A program made the position numbers and the translations under genes. Source: GCA-2699445 sp032127075 (GTDB taxonomy: Bacteria > Actinomycetota > Actinomycetes > S36-B12 > GCA-2699445). Taken from it: a stretch of 64,000 nt of DNA. A model generated the notes under the pieces. The model made no database searches, was not told where the DNA came from, and saw only the letters and a program-made list of their open reading frames with translations. The stretch covers positions 1-64,000 of the forward strand of contig JAQAZZ010000008.1 in the NCBI GenBank assembly GCA_032127075.1, given 5' to 3'. Positions 37,724 through 46,264 of this stretch are shown here, in pieces. The stretch's first letter is position 1; each line of letters begins with the position of its first letter.

Positions 37724-39106
37724 TCACATCGCCTCGCTGGCTGTGGACATGTTGAAGTCCGCAACGAGCAGCGGCGGCATGGTGGCCCGGTTGAAGTAGT
37801 CGCCCATCTCGCGGGCGAGGGTCCGTTCCGGTGTGCCCGAGTCCACAATACGTCCGAGCAGGGCGACCGGCGATTCGTTGAACCTGAAGTTCCCGCAAGC
37901 CCCCGCCACCTCGCCGTCGCGCACGACGTACACACCATCCCTGGTGAGCCCGGTCAACAGCATTGTCTGCGGATCGACCACGCGGTTGTACCACAGGCAC
38001 GTGACCAGGAGTCCGTTGTCCATGCGTGCCACGACGTCGGACAGCGAACCGCCGCCGTCGGAGTGCTGCAGCATGAGGTTGTCGATGCCGGGGGAGTCGC
38101 TCAGATCCGCCAGGGCGGCCGTGTGGCGGGTGGTGATCAGGTGCTGCAGCCGCCCCCCGTCGATCCACCGGGTGGGCGTGAGCGGCAGGCCGTTGTCGAA
38201 CGGGGAGGACGTCGACGACGACGCAGCGGCAGTGACGAATGTGCCGCATTCCAGCGATGGGTCGTCGGCTCGCGGGTCGCTGAAGAGCGTCACATCCCCG
38301 CCGAGGTGTTCTCCCACCCGGGTTCCACCGCCCGGCCGGGAGAAGGCGCTGCGCCCCTGGATGGCCGACTGGGCATCGGCCGACCAGTAGAGGTCGATCA
38401 TCAGGTCCGCCACCGCGCTCGGCGACAGCAGCACGCGATGGCGCCCGGGCGCGACATCGACTCTGCGCTTCTGCCACGACAGCCGCTGTCGCAGTTGCCG
38501 GTCGATGTCGTCGAGCTCCACATCGGCCAGTGAGACGGCGGCAGACCCATGCCAAGCCGATCGGCGGCCGTCGGCGGACTTCGCGGTGAGTTCCAGCCGC
38601 CCGGTCGCCTGACTGTGCCGCAGCCGTGTGCCCGCAGTTGTGCCCAGGTACGTGGTCGACAGGTCGTGCTCGGCGTATCCGAAGTGCTGGACGCCGTCGG
38701 CGCGGCCGCGCCGGAACGCTTCGCCGAGGCCGACCGCGACAGCGGACAATTCGGAAGCGCCCGTAGCGGGCGGCGGTTCGTCCCAATCGGCCGAAACTCC
38801 CCCGTCCACCAGCGGTGCCGCTTCGTCCGCGGGTGCCGCCGCAGCAGCTGCCGCGCGGGCGCGGTCCACGAGATCGTCCAGTCCTGCGATATCGCGCACC
38901 TGACCGGTGACTGTCGCGGTCGCCACGCCATCGCCCAGCGCCTGGAACGCGACGATATCGACGTCCAGCCCCTGCGTGTTCCCGTTGGTGGTCAGGCTGT
39001 TGCCCGCCCAGCGCAGATTCACTTGTGACGACGTGTCCACCAAGACAGCCATGTCCTGCCCGGCGGCGCGGCTGAGGGCGCGCTCCACGATCTCCTGCGG
39101 CTGCAT
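37724..39106 (-). CDS. tldE: TldE/PmbA metalloprotease-like subunit
   Basis: A 460-aa PmbA/TldE protein, the partner that lacks the HExxxH zinc motif. In E. coli TldD and TldE form a protease that trims microcin B17 leader peptides and degrades CcdA. The family C-terminal block around LVADFNMS is intact. Its ATG shares a base with the tldD stop. Confidence 0.92.
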   Translation of the reverse strand: MQPQEIVERALSRAAGQDMAVLVDTSSQVNLRWAGNSLTTNGNTQGLDVDIVAFQALGDGVATATVTGQVRDIAGLDDLVDRARAAAAAAAPADEAAPLVDGGVSADWDEPPPATGASELSAVAVGLGEAFRRGRADGVQHFGYAEHDLSTTYLGTTAGTRLRHSQATGRLELTAKSADGRRSAWHGSAAVSLADVELDDIDRQLRQRLSWQKRRVDVAPGRHRVLLSPSAVADLMIDLYWSADAQSAIQGRSAFSRPGGGTRVGEHLGGDVTLFSDPRADDPSLECGTFVTAAASSSTSSPFDNGLPLTPTRWIDGGRLQHLITTRHTAALADLSDSPGIDNLMLQHSDGGGSLSDVVARMDNGLLVTCLWYNRVVDPQTMLLTGLTRDGVYVVRDGEVAGACGNFRFNESPVALLGRIVDSGTPERTLAREMGDYFNRATMPPLLVADFNMSTASEAM

Positions 39107-40641
39107 CACATCGCCCCCTCCGCCCGGCTGTTGAGGACGTTGACACCCTCGAAGACCGCCGCAGGTGCACCGTGCGACACGGGGGCGACCTGCCCCGGCT
39201 GGCCCTTGCCGCAGTTGAAGGCCCCTGCCAGCAGGTAGGTGGCTTCGCCGCCGACGGCGGACATCGACTTCCAGAAGTCGGTCGTGCGTCCCTGGTAGGC
39301 CACATCCTGCAGCTGGCCGGCAAGCCGGCCCGACTTGATGCGGAAGAATCGCTGCCCGGTGAACTGGAAGTTGTAGCGCTGCATGTCGATGGACCAGGAG
39401 TTGTCCCCGACTACGTATATGCCGTCGTCCACGCCGGCGATCAAATCTTCGGTGCTGCCCCCGGCCGGGTCGGGCAGCAGGCTTACGTTGGGCATCCGCT
39501 GCAGCGGCACGTGGGTGCCGGAGTCGGCGTAGGCGCAGCCGTTGCTCCGGGGCATTCGGGCTGCCGCGGCCATGGCCCGATCGAGCTGCACCCCCACGAG
39601 CACCCCATCGCTGATCAGCGGCCATTCCTGTGCCGCCACCCCCTCGTCGTCCCACCCGACGGTGGACAGCCCGTGCGGAGTGGTCCTGTCGGCTCTGACA
39701 TTCAGCAGCGGCGATCCGTACTGCAGGCGACCGACGTCGGATTCGGTGACGAAAGAGGTGCCGGCGTAGTTGGCTTCGTATCCCTTGATCCGGTCGAGTT
39801 CCGTGGCGTGGGCGATGGACTCGTGGATCGTCAGCCACAGATTCGTCGGGTCGATGACCAATGTGTAGCGGCCTGGCTCCACCGTGGGTGCCGCCGACTT
39901 CTGGGCGAGAAGATCGGGGATCGATCCCAACTCGCCCTGCCAGTCCCAGGGGCCGCCGGTGGGGGCGAGGTACTCCCATCCCCGGCCGACGGGCGGGGCA
40001 ATGGTGCGCATGGTCGTGAAGCCGCCGCCGGGAGTGAGCCGCACCGCCGTGAAGTCAGCCTGCAGCCGCAGCCGGTACTGGTGGATCGAGGTCCCACTCG
40101 TGTCGGCGAAGTGCACGGCCTCCCCGACCACCATGAGGGAACCGTCTGCGTGGTCCACCTCATCGGCAGCCAGCAGCGAATCGCAGCCCCAGCGCAGGAA
40201 GTCCATGCGCTCGGCGCCGGGGACCTCGAACGGGTCCACCGCGTAGTCGCTGACCCAGCTTCCAGTGTGCGCGGGCTCGGCTGCGAGCGCGGCCGGGGCG
40301 GTCACCGTCGGAGCCGCCACGGTGGCCAGTGCCACTGCCCGCCGGGCAGCGTCGGCTGCGGAGTCCGGTGTCAGGTCCTCAGTCGCCGCGAAGCCCCAGC
40401 ACCCGTTGCGCAGGACCCGTACGCCGATGGCCGCGGTCCTGTGGTCGACGTCGGCTTCGGCGGCATGGTCCCGACGGCTCTGCACCGCGGTCCGGGTGTC
40501 CACGACCCGGACATCGGCGTGCTCGCATCCGCTGACGGCGGACAACGCCGTGCGGCAGAGGGTGTCGGCGGTCGCTGCATCGATCCCATCGGTCACGCTG
40601 ACATCTTGTCCTATCACCGCTGGTTGCACGCCCCGATGCAT
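39106..40641 (-). CDS. tldD: TldD metalloprotease subunit
   Basis: Catalytic partner of TldE, 511 aa. HESIAHATELD gives the HExxxH zinc motif of the family. The C-terminal region (LLAGAFNCGKGQPGQ) carries the typical Cys-Gly-Lys block. ATG 40641 follows GCGAAGGCTTCGTC; a GTG at 40596 is an alternative. No ribosomal-peptide precursor or modification gene lies nearby, so a general peptide-processing role is more likely than a dedicated one. Confidence 0.92.
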   Translation of the reverse strand: MHRGVQPAVIGQDVSVTDGIDAATADTLCRTALSAVSGCEHADVRVVDTRTAVQSRRDHAAEADVDHRTAAIGVRVLRNGCWGFAATEDLTPDSAADAARRAVALATVAAPTVTAPAALAAEPAHTGSWVSDYAVDPFEVPGAERMDFLRWGCDSLLAADEVDHADGSLMVVGEAVHFADTSGTSIHQYRLRLQADFTAVRLTPGGGFTTMRTIAPPVGRGWEYLAPTGGPWDWQGELGSIPDLLAQKSAAPTVEPGRYTLVIDPTNLWLTIHESIAHATELDRIKGYEANYAGTSFVTESDVGRLQYGSPLLNVRADRTTPHGLSTVGWDDEGVAAQEWPLISDGVLVGVQLDRAMAAAARMPRSNGCAYADSGTHVPLQRMPNVSLLPDPAGGSTEDLIAGVDDGIYVVGDNSWSIDMQRYNFQFTGQRFFRIKSGRLAGQLQDVAYQGRTTDFWKSMSAVGGEATYLLAGAFNCGKGQPGQVAPVSHGAPAAVFEGVNVLNSRAEGAM

Positions 40642-40724
40642 GACGAAGCCTTCGCCGGCGGCACTGGCCCGACCCTGTTGAGCGTCGATATCGCCACGAT
40701 GCCGACCACTCCCGGCGATTCCCC

Positions 40725-40730
40725 TAACCT
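40725..40730 (+). promoter_or_regulatory. -10 element TAACCT for leaderless phosphatase gene
   Basis: TAACCT, then GACCGC, then ATG 40737. This is a clear TANNNT with 6-nt spacing and no Shine-Dalgarno. Confidence 0.6.
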
Positions 40731-40736
40731 GACCGC

Positions 40737-41243
40737 ATGCACACACTGCTGATCACCCGCCACGCGAAGTCGGACTGGCCGGCCGGGGTGCCCGACCATG
40801 ATCGGCCCCTCGCCGGCCGCGGTCGCCGGGATGCCCCCGCGGTTGGCCGCTGGCTCGTCGGCCAAGGGCTGTGCCCTGACTTCGCAGCAGTGTCATCGGC
40901 GCGGCGAACGCAGCAGACGTGGCAACTGCTGAGCGGCGAGTTGGACTCCCGTGTCGACTGGTCCACCGAGTCGCGCCTCTATGCCGCATCTTGGCAGGCC
41001 ATGCTGGACGTCGTGCGGGATCTTCCCGAGGAGGCGGCGGTGGCGGGGTTGATCGGCCACAATCCCGGTTGCGAGGACCTTGCCGCTGCGCTGGCCGGAC
41101 CGCATTCGGACCCGGATGCGCTACGCGCCCTGACCATGAAGTACCCGACCTCGGGCGTTGCGGTCCTGCGGCTGCCCGGGGCCTGGGCGACGGCTGCCGT
41201 GGGATCGGCGACGTTGGCGGCATTCGCCGCACCCAGGGGGTGA
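40737..41243 (+). CDS. SixA-like histidine phosphatase
   Basis: A 168-aa phosphohistidine phosphatase. The catalytic RHG-type motif is ITRHAKSDW (RHA form, as in SixA) and the second His lies in LIGHNPGCEDLA. Members remove phosphate from phosphohistidine or small phosphoesters; the substrate here is unknown. It is convergent with serB, with 7 nt between stops. Confidence 0.88.
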   Translation: MHTLLITRHAKSDWPAGVPDHDRPLAGRGRRDAPAVGRWLVGQGLCPDFAAVSSARRTQQTWQLLSGELDSRVDWSTESRLYAASWQAMLDVVRDLPEEAAVAGLIGHNPGCEDLAAALAGPHSDPDALRALTMKYPTSGVAVLRLPGAWATAAVGSATLAAFAAPRG

Positions 41244-41250
41244 ATCCGCG

Positions 41251-42450
41251 TCACTGACCGCCGATCGTATGCTCGGCGGCCTCGATCTCCTCCCGCGACA
41301 TTCCCATCAGGAAGAGGATCGAGTCCAGGAAGGGAACGTTGACGGCGGCGTCGGCGGCCTCCCGCAGCACCGGCTTGGCGTTGAACGCCACACCGAGTCC
41401 GGCGGCGGCGAGCATGTCCAGGTCGTTGGCCCCGTCGCCGATCGCCACTGTGCGCGACATCGGGATGCCTGCCTCAGCAGCGAAGCCGCGCAGCGCCGCC
41501 GCCTTCCCCTGCCGGTCCACGACGGGTTCCAGCACCTTCCCGGTCAGCCTGCCGTCGACGACCTCCAGGGTGTTCGCCCGGACACGGCTCACTCCGAGTT
41601 CCGCGGCGATGGGTGCGATGACAGAGGTGAATCCGCCACTGACCAAGGCCACCTCGTGGCCGAGCCCGGTCAGCGTCCGGCACAGTGTCCGGGCCCCCGG
41701 AGTCAGCCGGATCTGACGGCGGACATCGTCCAAGACCGACTCCGGCGCACCGGCGAGCAGGGCCGCCCGCTCGTTGAGCGACTCACGGAAGTCGAGTTCC
41801 CCGTGCATGGCCCGCTCGGTGATCCGGGTGACTTGCTCCTGCATTCCGGTGTGGGCGGCGAGCAGTTCGATCACCTCGTCGCGGATCAGGGTGGAATCGA
41901 CGTCGAGGACCACCAGCCGCCTGCCGAAACGGTCCAGCCCCACCGGCTGGACACTGATGTCCACCCCGGTGGCCGCAGCCACGCGAGCAGTCTCCCGGCG
42001 CAGGTCGGGTACGTCGGCGCCTACCACGATGATCTCGATCGCGGTGACCGGATACGCGGCGATCCGCGAGATGCGCTCGATGTTGCCGGCGGAATCCAGG
42101 ATCGCCCGGGCCACCGCCGCCACCGCTTCGGGCTGCAGCGGGGAGGCCAGCACCACAAGTCGCTGGCGCTGCCGCCGCCTTGCCGCCGGTTCCTCGCCCA
42201 CCTCGGTGACCTCGATGTCCAAGCCGAGTTGCGCCGCGAGTCCCGCGAGTCCCGTCTCGACCTGCTGGGCATCGGCTGACGGTGTCAGCAGCACCATCTG
42301 TACCAGGCGGCCCTGCACGACTGTCTGCTCCACATCGAGCACGTCGCCGTGCAGGACGTCGAAGATGCCGGCGGTGAGTCCCGGGCGGTCGCGGCCGCTC
42401 GCGGTGATGAGCAGCCGTCCGCCCCGATGCGGTGATGATGAGGGGGCCAT
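41251..42450 (-). CDS. serB: Phosphoserine phosphatase with N-terminal ACT domains
   Basis: Last step of serine synthesis. It has 399 aa: two ACT-like regulatory domains (about 1-180) and a HAD phosphatase domain with DVDSTLI (nucleophile Asp), LVSGGF and GDGANDLDML. M. tuberculosis SerB2 has the same layout and also neighbours an ABC ATPase gene (Rv3041c). ATG 42450 follows GGAAAAG. Confidence 0.95.
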   Translation of the reverse strand: MAPSSSPHRGGRLLITASGRDRPGLTAGIFDVLHGDVLDVEQTVVQGRLVQMVLLTPSADAQQVETGLAGLAAQLGLDIEVTEVGEEPAARRRQRQRLVVLASPLQPEAVAAVARAILDSAGNIERISRIAAYPVTAIEIIVVGADVPDLRRETARVAAATGVDISVQPVGLDRFGRRLVVLDVDSTLIRDEVIELLAAHTGMQEQVTRITERAMHGELDFRESLNERAALLAGAPESVLDDVRRQIRLTPGARTLCRTLTGLGHEVALVSGGFTSVIAPIAAELGVSRVRANTLEVVDGRLTGKVLEPVVDRQGKAAALRGFAAEAGIPMSRTVAIGDGANDLDMLAAAGLGVAFNAKPVLREAADAAVNVPFLDSILFLMGMSREEIEAAEHTIGGQ

Positions 42451-42459
42451 GGCTTTTCC

Positions 42460-42465
42460 ACGGTA
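42460..42465 (-). promoter_or_regulatory. Candidate -10 (TACCGT) of serB
   Basis: On the minus strand TACCGT lies 9 nt before the serB ATG, so a leader of only two or three bases is expected. The gap from the upstream gene is just 32 nt. Confidence 0.35.
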
Positions 42466-42482
42466 CCCATCGGTGCCGTTGT

Positions 42483-43196
42483 TCACGGGTCGCCCCCCGG
42501 CGCGGCACTGAATGCAGCCGACGCCGCGCGCCGCGCCAAGGGCCGCAGCCGCCGTACGGGTTCCGGGGGCGCCTTGCCCAGGCGCTGGGCCAGACGCCCC
42601 GCTGTTCCCGTGAGCCACCAGACCCGCAGCGCCGCATCGGCCACTTGGCAGGCGCGGGCAGGAATCCCCGGCGGCGGCGCCGGAGGGCTGAACCGGCGGT
42701 AGTCGTCGAGTTCCGCGAGAGCGTCGTCGTCGGGGGACATGGCTGGGACGCTGCGGCTGATCTCGACCATCGCCTCGCGCATGAGGCTGTGCGCCTCCGC
42801 CCACGATCCCAGGGGCGCGGCCGGGTTGCCGCCCGGTCTGCTCGGCACGGCGGTCCAGACAAGGGGAGGTGGCCCCTCGGCGGGAATCAGAGTCATGGCG
42901 GCGTCGTCGGTGACCGCCGCGAGGCCCGCGCTCACCGCGGCCCGCGCCACCTCGGCGGGACCTGGCACTCCGACCGGGTCGGCCGGTTCCACGATGGCCA
43001 AGGTCAGACGGTGGATTCCCCGGCCACGCAAAGCGCCGACCAGGCCCGGGCCTGACACGGCGCCGTCGGCAAGGCCGTGGAACGATCCCGTGAGCAGGGC
43101 CGCGGCGTCATCGGGTGAGCAGGTCTGGGCCAGCACCGCGTTCGCCCACCACACCGTCTCTCCGGCACTCACCGCGCGGGACACCTCAATGGGCAT
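42483..43196 (-). CDS. Conserved-looking protein of unknown function
   Basis: A 237-aa protein that I do not recognise. It is Ala/Pro/Arg-rich with no membrane segment or signal peptide and no metal or nucleotide motif. The N-terminal 120 residues look globular (VWWANAVLAQTCSPDDAAAL; LTLAIVEPADPVGVPGPAEV) and the tail is basic. ATG 43196 stands 5 nt after TACCGT. It lies upstream of serB on the same strand, 32 nt away, and is back to back with a lone ABC ATPase. Confidence 0.7.
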   Translation of the reverse strand: MPIEVSRAVSAGETVWWANAVLAQTCSPDDAAALLTGSFHGLADGAVSGPGLVGALRGRGIHRLTLAIVEPADPVGVPGPAEVARAAVSAGLAAVTDDAAMTLIPAEGPPPLVWTAVPSRPGGNPAAPLGSWAEAHSLMREAMVEISRSVPAMSPDDDALAELDDYRRFSPPAPPPGIPARACQVADAALRVWWLTGTAGRLAQRLGKAPPEPVRRLRPLARRAASAAFSAAPGGDP

Positions 43197-43201
43197 GCTC
43201 A

Positions 43202-43207
43202 ACGGTA
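43202..43207 (-). promoter_or_regulatory. -10 element TACCGT for leaderless gene 42483-43196
   Basis: On the minus strand TACCGT, then TGAGC, then ATG 43196 (5-nt spacing). It is only 8 bp from the plus-strand TAGGGT, so the two promoters overlap. Confidence 0.5.
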
Positions 43208-43215
43208 GCCGCGGG

Positions 43216-43221
43216 TAGGGT
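43216..43221 (+). promoter_or_regulatory. -10 element TAGGGT for leaderless ABC ATPase gene
   Basis: TAGGGT lies 7 nt before the GTG at 43229. No Shine-Dalgarno is present. Confidence 0.5.
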
Positions 43222-43228
43222 TGCGCGG

Positions 43229-44011
43229 GTGAGCACGGTGATCCGGCTGGACTCCGCCACCGTTGTGCGCGGTGGTCGCCCCATCCTCGACAATGTGACC
43301 CTCGAGGTGGGAAGCGGGGAGCGCTGGGCGGTCCTGGGCCCCAACGGGGCGGGCAAGACCACGATGCTGGACCTGATGTCCACGAGGATCCATCCGACAT
43401 CGGGGACCGTGGCGGTCCTGGGGGAGGCCCTGGGCCTGGTGGATGTCTTCGAGTTGCGCCCCCTCATCGGGGTCGTCTCCAGCCGATCCTCCGACCACGT
43501 GCCCGCGTCCGAACCGGTGCGGGACGTCATCATCACCGCGGGGTGGGCCGTCTCGGGCCGCTACTGGGAAACGTACGACGACATCGACCTGAAGCGGTGC
43601 GACGAACTGCTCCACCTGATGGGGCTCGAAGACTTGGCCGACCGCAGGCTGGGCACGCTGTCCGACGGCGAGCGGAAGAAGGTCCTGCTCGCCAGGGCGC
43701 TGTTCCCCAACCCGGAACTGCTGCTGATGGACGAACCGGCCGCCGGGCTCGACATGGGAGCGCGGGAGAGCCTCCTGGGGCGGCTGTCGGCCATCGCACA
43801 GGACCCCACGGCGCCGGTGCAGGTCATGATCACCCACCACGTCGAGGAGATCCCCGCCGGGTTCTCCCATGCGTTGCTGCTTCGCGACGGCCACATGCTG
43901 GCAAGCGGCCCCATCGACACCGTCATCACCGATGAGAACCTGACGGCCGCCTTCGGCACCCCGTTGCTGGTGAGCAAGGTGTTCTCGCGGTTCTGGGCGT
44001 TCGGCACCTGA
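43229..44011 (+). CDS. Solitary ABC ATP-binding protein
   Basis: A 260-aa ATPase. Walker A is GPNGAGKTT, Walker B LLLMDEPAAGLDMG, and the signature is the unusual LSDGERKK, with Asp for the second Gly position, seen in the YlmA-type branch. No permease gene is next to it. M. tuberculosis Rv3041c, beside serB2, is the probable counterpart. Its role is unknown. Confidence 0.87.
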   Translation: MSTVIRLDSATVVRGGRPILDNVTLEVGSGERWAVLGPNGAGKTTMLDLMSTRIHPTSGTVAVLGEALGLVDVFELRPLIGVVSSRSSDHVPASEPVRDVIITAGWAVSGRYWETYDDIDLKRCDELLHLMGLEDLADRRLGTLSDGERKKVLLARALFPNPELLLMDEPAAGLDMGARESLLGRLSAIAQDPTAPVQVMITHHVEEIPAGFSHALLLRDGHMLASGPIDTVITDENLTAAFGTPLLVSKVFSRFWAFGT

Positions 44012-44043
44012 ACTCCCCACGGGTGGATTGGGGGGAAAGGGCA

Positions 44044-44049
44044 TAGCCT
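44044..44049 (+). promoter_or_regulatory. -10 element TAGCCT for leaderless nfeD-like gene
   Basis: TAGCCT, then AGAGAC, then ATG 44056. This is a clear TANNNT with 6-nt spacing. Confidence 0.6.
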
Positions 44050-44055
44050 AGAGAC

Positions 44056-44481
44056 ATGGATCCTTGGGTGTGGTGGGTGATCGCGGCGATCGTTCTCGGA
44101 ATCGTCGAGGTCGCCACCGGAGTCACCTTCGTCGCCATGATGTTGGCGGTGGGCGCCTTGGCCGGCGCCGGTACGGCCGCCGTCACAGGATCGGACTGGC
44201 TTCCCTGGGTGGTGTTCGCCGTCACCAGCACCACCATGCTCGTCTTCGCCCGCCCGGTCGCCCACCGGCACCTTCGCCAGCCCATCGAGATGAGATCCGG
44301 CACCGCCGCACTGGTCGGCGCGGATGCGGTGGTCACCCAAGAGGTGAACGCCGCCGATGGTCGGGTGAAACTGCGCGGTGAGGTGTGGTCGGCCCGAAGC
44401 TTCGACCAGCAGAGTGTCTTCCCGGTCGGGGACAATGTCCAGGTGCTGGCTATCGATGGCGCAACCGCCCTGATCGGCTGA
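44056..44481 (+). CDS. NfeD-like membrane protein
   Basis: A 141-aa short-form NfeD protein: two or three membrane segments (about 6-65) and a C-terminal OB-fold (about 80-140, beginning GTAALVGADAVVTQEV). NfeD proteins partner SPFH/stomatin proteins in membrane microdomains, and the SPFH gene follows after 42 nt. Confidence 0.9.
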   Translation: MDPWVWWVIAAIVLGIVEVATGVTFVAMMLAVGALAGAGTAAVTGSDWLPWVVFAVTSTTMLVFARPVAHRHLRQPIEMRSGTAALVGADAVVTQEVNAADGRVKLRGEVWSARSFDQQSVFPVGDNVQVLAIDGATALIG

Positions 44482-44523
44482 ACGGAACCTCCCTAGCGGG
44501 AGCAGAAAGAGAGGTTGGGGCAG

Positions 44524-45420
44524 ATGGAGTTCCCAGTAGGACTGATATTCGGCGTCCTCGTGGCGGTCCTGGTGGTGATCGTGCTGTCGCGCACCGTCCG
44601 CATCGTCACGCAGGCCCATGCGGGAATCGTGGAGCGGTTGGGCCGCTACCAGCGCACTCTGAATCCGGGCTTGAGCCTGCTGATCCCGTTCGTGGACAGC
44701 TTGAAGCCGTTGATCGACATGAGGGAGCAGGTCGTCAGCTTCCCGCCGCAGCCGGTCATCACCGAGGACAACCTGGTGGTGCAGATCGACTCAGTGATCT
44801 ACTTCCAGGTGACCGACCCGAAGGCCGCCTCCTATGAGATCAACAACTACATCCACGGCGTCGAGCAGTTGACCGTCACCACCCTGCGCAACGTCGTCGG
44901 CGGCATGGACCCCGAGCAGACGCTGACCTCGCGCGAGGACATCAACATGGCGTTGCGCGGTGTGCTGGACGAGGCCACCGGCAAGTGGGGCATCCGGGTC
45001 AACCGGGTGGAGCTGAAGGCCATCGACCCGCCCCCCTCGGTGCAGGAGTCGATGGAGAAGCAGATGAAGGCTGAGCGGGACAAGCGCGCGGCGATCCTCA
45101 GCGCCGAGGGCGCCAAGCAGGCGGCGATCCTGAAAGCCCAAGGCCACCGGGAGGCGGAAGTCCTCAGCGCGGAGGGGGACGCCCGGGCCCGGGTGCTGCG
45201 CGCGGAGGCCGAGGCCGAGGCCATCAACCGAGTGTTCTCCGCGATCCACCGCTCCGACGCCGACGACCAGGTGCTGGCCTACCAGTACCTTCAGGCGCTT
45301 CCCCACATCGCCAACGGCACAGCGAACAAGGTGTGGGTGGTCCCCGCCGAGCTCACCAAGGCGATGGACTCCCTGGGTCGCGCCTTCGGCCCCGCGGGTG
45401 AGCGGGCGAAGCCGGAATAG
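44524..45420 (+). CDS. SPFH/Band 7 (stomatin-like) protein
   Basis: A 298-aa membrane-anchored protein: one N-terminal membrane segment (about 4-24), the SPFH domain (about 25-200) and a coiled, Ala/Glu-rich region (GAKQAAILKAQGHREAEVL). Resembles QmcA/YbbK. It probably forms an oligomer with the NfeD partner to organise the membrane or proteases. ATG 44524 is chosen; a TTG at 44515 would add three residues. Confidence 0.92.
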   Translation: MEFPVGLIFGVLVAVLVVIVLSRTVRIVTQAHAGIVERLGRYQRTLNPGLSLLIPFVDSLKPLIDMREQVVSFPPQPVITEDNLVVQIDSVIYFQVTDPKAASYEINNYIHGVEQLTVTTLRNVVGGMDPEQTLTSREDINMALRGVLDEATGKWGIRVNRVELKAIDPPPSVQESMEKQMKAERDKRAAILSAEGAKQAAILKAQGHREAEVLSAEGDARARVLRAEAEAEAINRVFSAIHRSDADDQVLAYQYLQALPHIANGTANKVWVVPAELTKAMDSLGRAFGPAGERAKPE

Positions 45421-46264
45421 GCTTCGCACCGCTGTCGCCCCCTGGGGGGAGCACGATCTGCCGACCATCACTATCGACGATCCCGCCGACGGGCGGCTAG
45501 ACGAGTACACCAGGCTCACCGACGTCAGACTCCGCTCGGTCCGGGAACCGGCCGAGGGGCTGTTCATGGCCGAATCGGTGGCCGTGATCGAGCGGGCGGT
45601 GGCTGCCGGCTACCCCGTCCGTTCCATCCTCACCGAACCCAAATGGCTCCCGCCGCTGGCGGGGGTCCTGGCACGGCGGCCCGACACCCTGGTCTACCTG
45701 GGCACCGAGGACGTCATCCGTGCCACGACCGGGTTCCGGCTGCACCGAGGACCCATGGCGGCGATGCAGCGCCTGCCCCTCCCGCCTCCGGCTCAGGTAG
45801 TGGCCGGAGCCCGCCTGATCGTGGTCCTCGACGGGTTGGTGGACCACACCAACGTCGGGGCGGCGTTCCGTTCGGCGGCGGCCTTCGGCGTCGGCTCGGT
45901 TCTGGCCACCGCCACATGTGCCGACCCGCTGTACCGCCGCAGCGTGCGGGTGTCGATGGGAACGGTCTTCCAGGTCCCGTGGACCCGGATCGGCGACCCC
46001 GCGGACCTCTTCGGTGTCACAACCCTCGCCCTCACGCCCGATCCGGATGCGGCCGCCCTGGACGAGGCCCTGGACGCCGCCGAGCCCCCGCTGGCGTTGA
46101 TCGTCGGATCCGAGGGCCCGGGACTCGCCGCCCCGGTGCTGGGTGCAGCCGACCACCGGGTACGCATCCCGATGGCGCCGGGGGTGGATTCACTGAACGT
46201 GGCAGCCGCTGTCGCGGTGGCCTGTTATGCCGCCGGATCGGCTGTTGGGCGTGTCAGCCGCTGA
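45398..46264 (+). CDS. TrmH/SpoU family RNA 2'-O-methyltransferase
   Basis: A 288-aa knotted methyltransferase. Motif 1 VDHTNVGAAFRSAAAFG, motif 2 IVGSEGPGL and motif 3 IPMAPGVDSLNVAAA are intact, so it should methylate ribose of rRNA or tRNA with SAM. The GTG start at 45398 lies inside the SPFH gene. Homology is convincing only from about residue 22, where GGGGGGAG precedes a CTG codon, so the true start is unsure. It ends 11 nt inside the convergent permease gene. Confidence 0.88.
   Translation: MSGRSRNRLRTAVAPWGEHDLPTITIDDPADGRLDEYTRLTDVRLRSVREPAEGLFMAESVAVIERAVAAGYPVRSILTEPKWLPPLAGVLARRPDTLVYLGTEDVIRATTGFRLHRGPMAAMQRLPLPPPAQVVAGARLIVVLDGLVDHTNVGAAFRSAAAFGVGSVLATATCADPLYRRSVRVSMGTVFQVPWTRIGDPADLFGVTTLALTPDPDAAALDEALDAAEPPLALIVGSEGPGLAAPVLGAADHRVRIPMAPGVDSLNVAAAVAVACYAAGSAVGRVSR

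Noticed and set aside
45461..45475. CTG start for the SpoU methyltransferase after GGGGGGAG
   Set aside because: CTG initiation is rare, and a GTG start in frame exists at 45398; kept only as a doubt about the true N-terminus.
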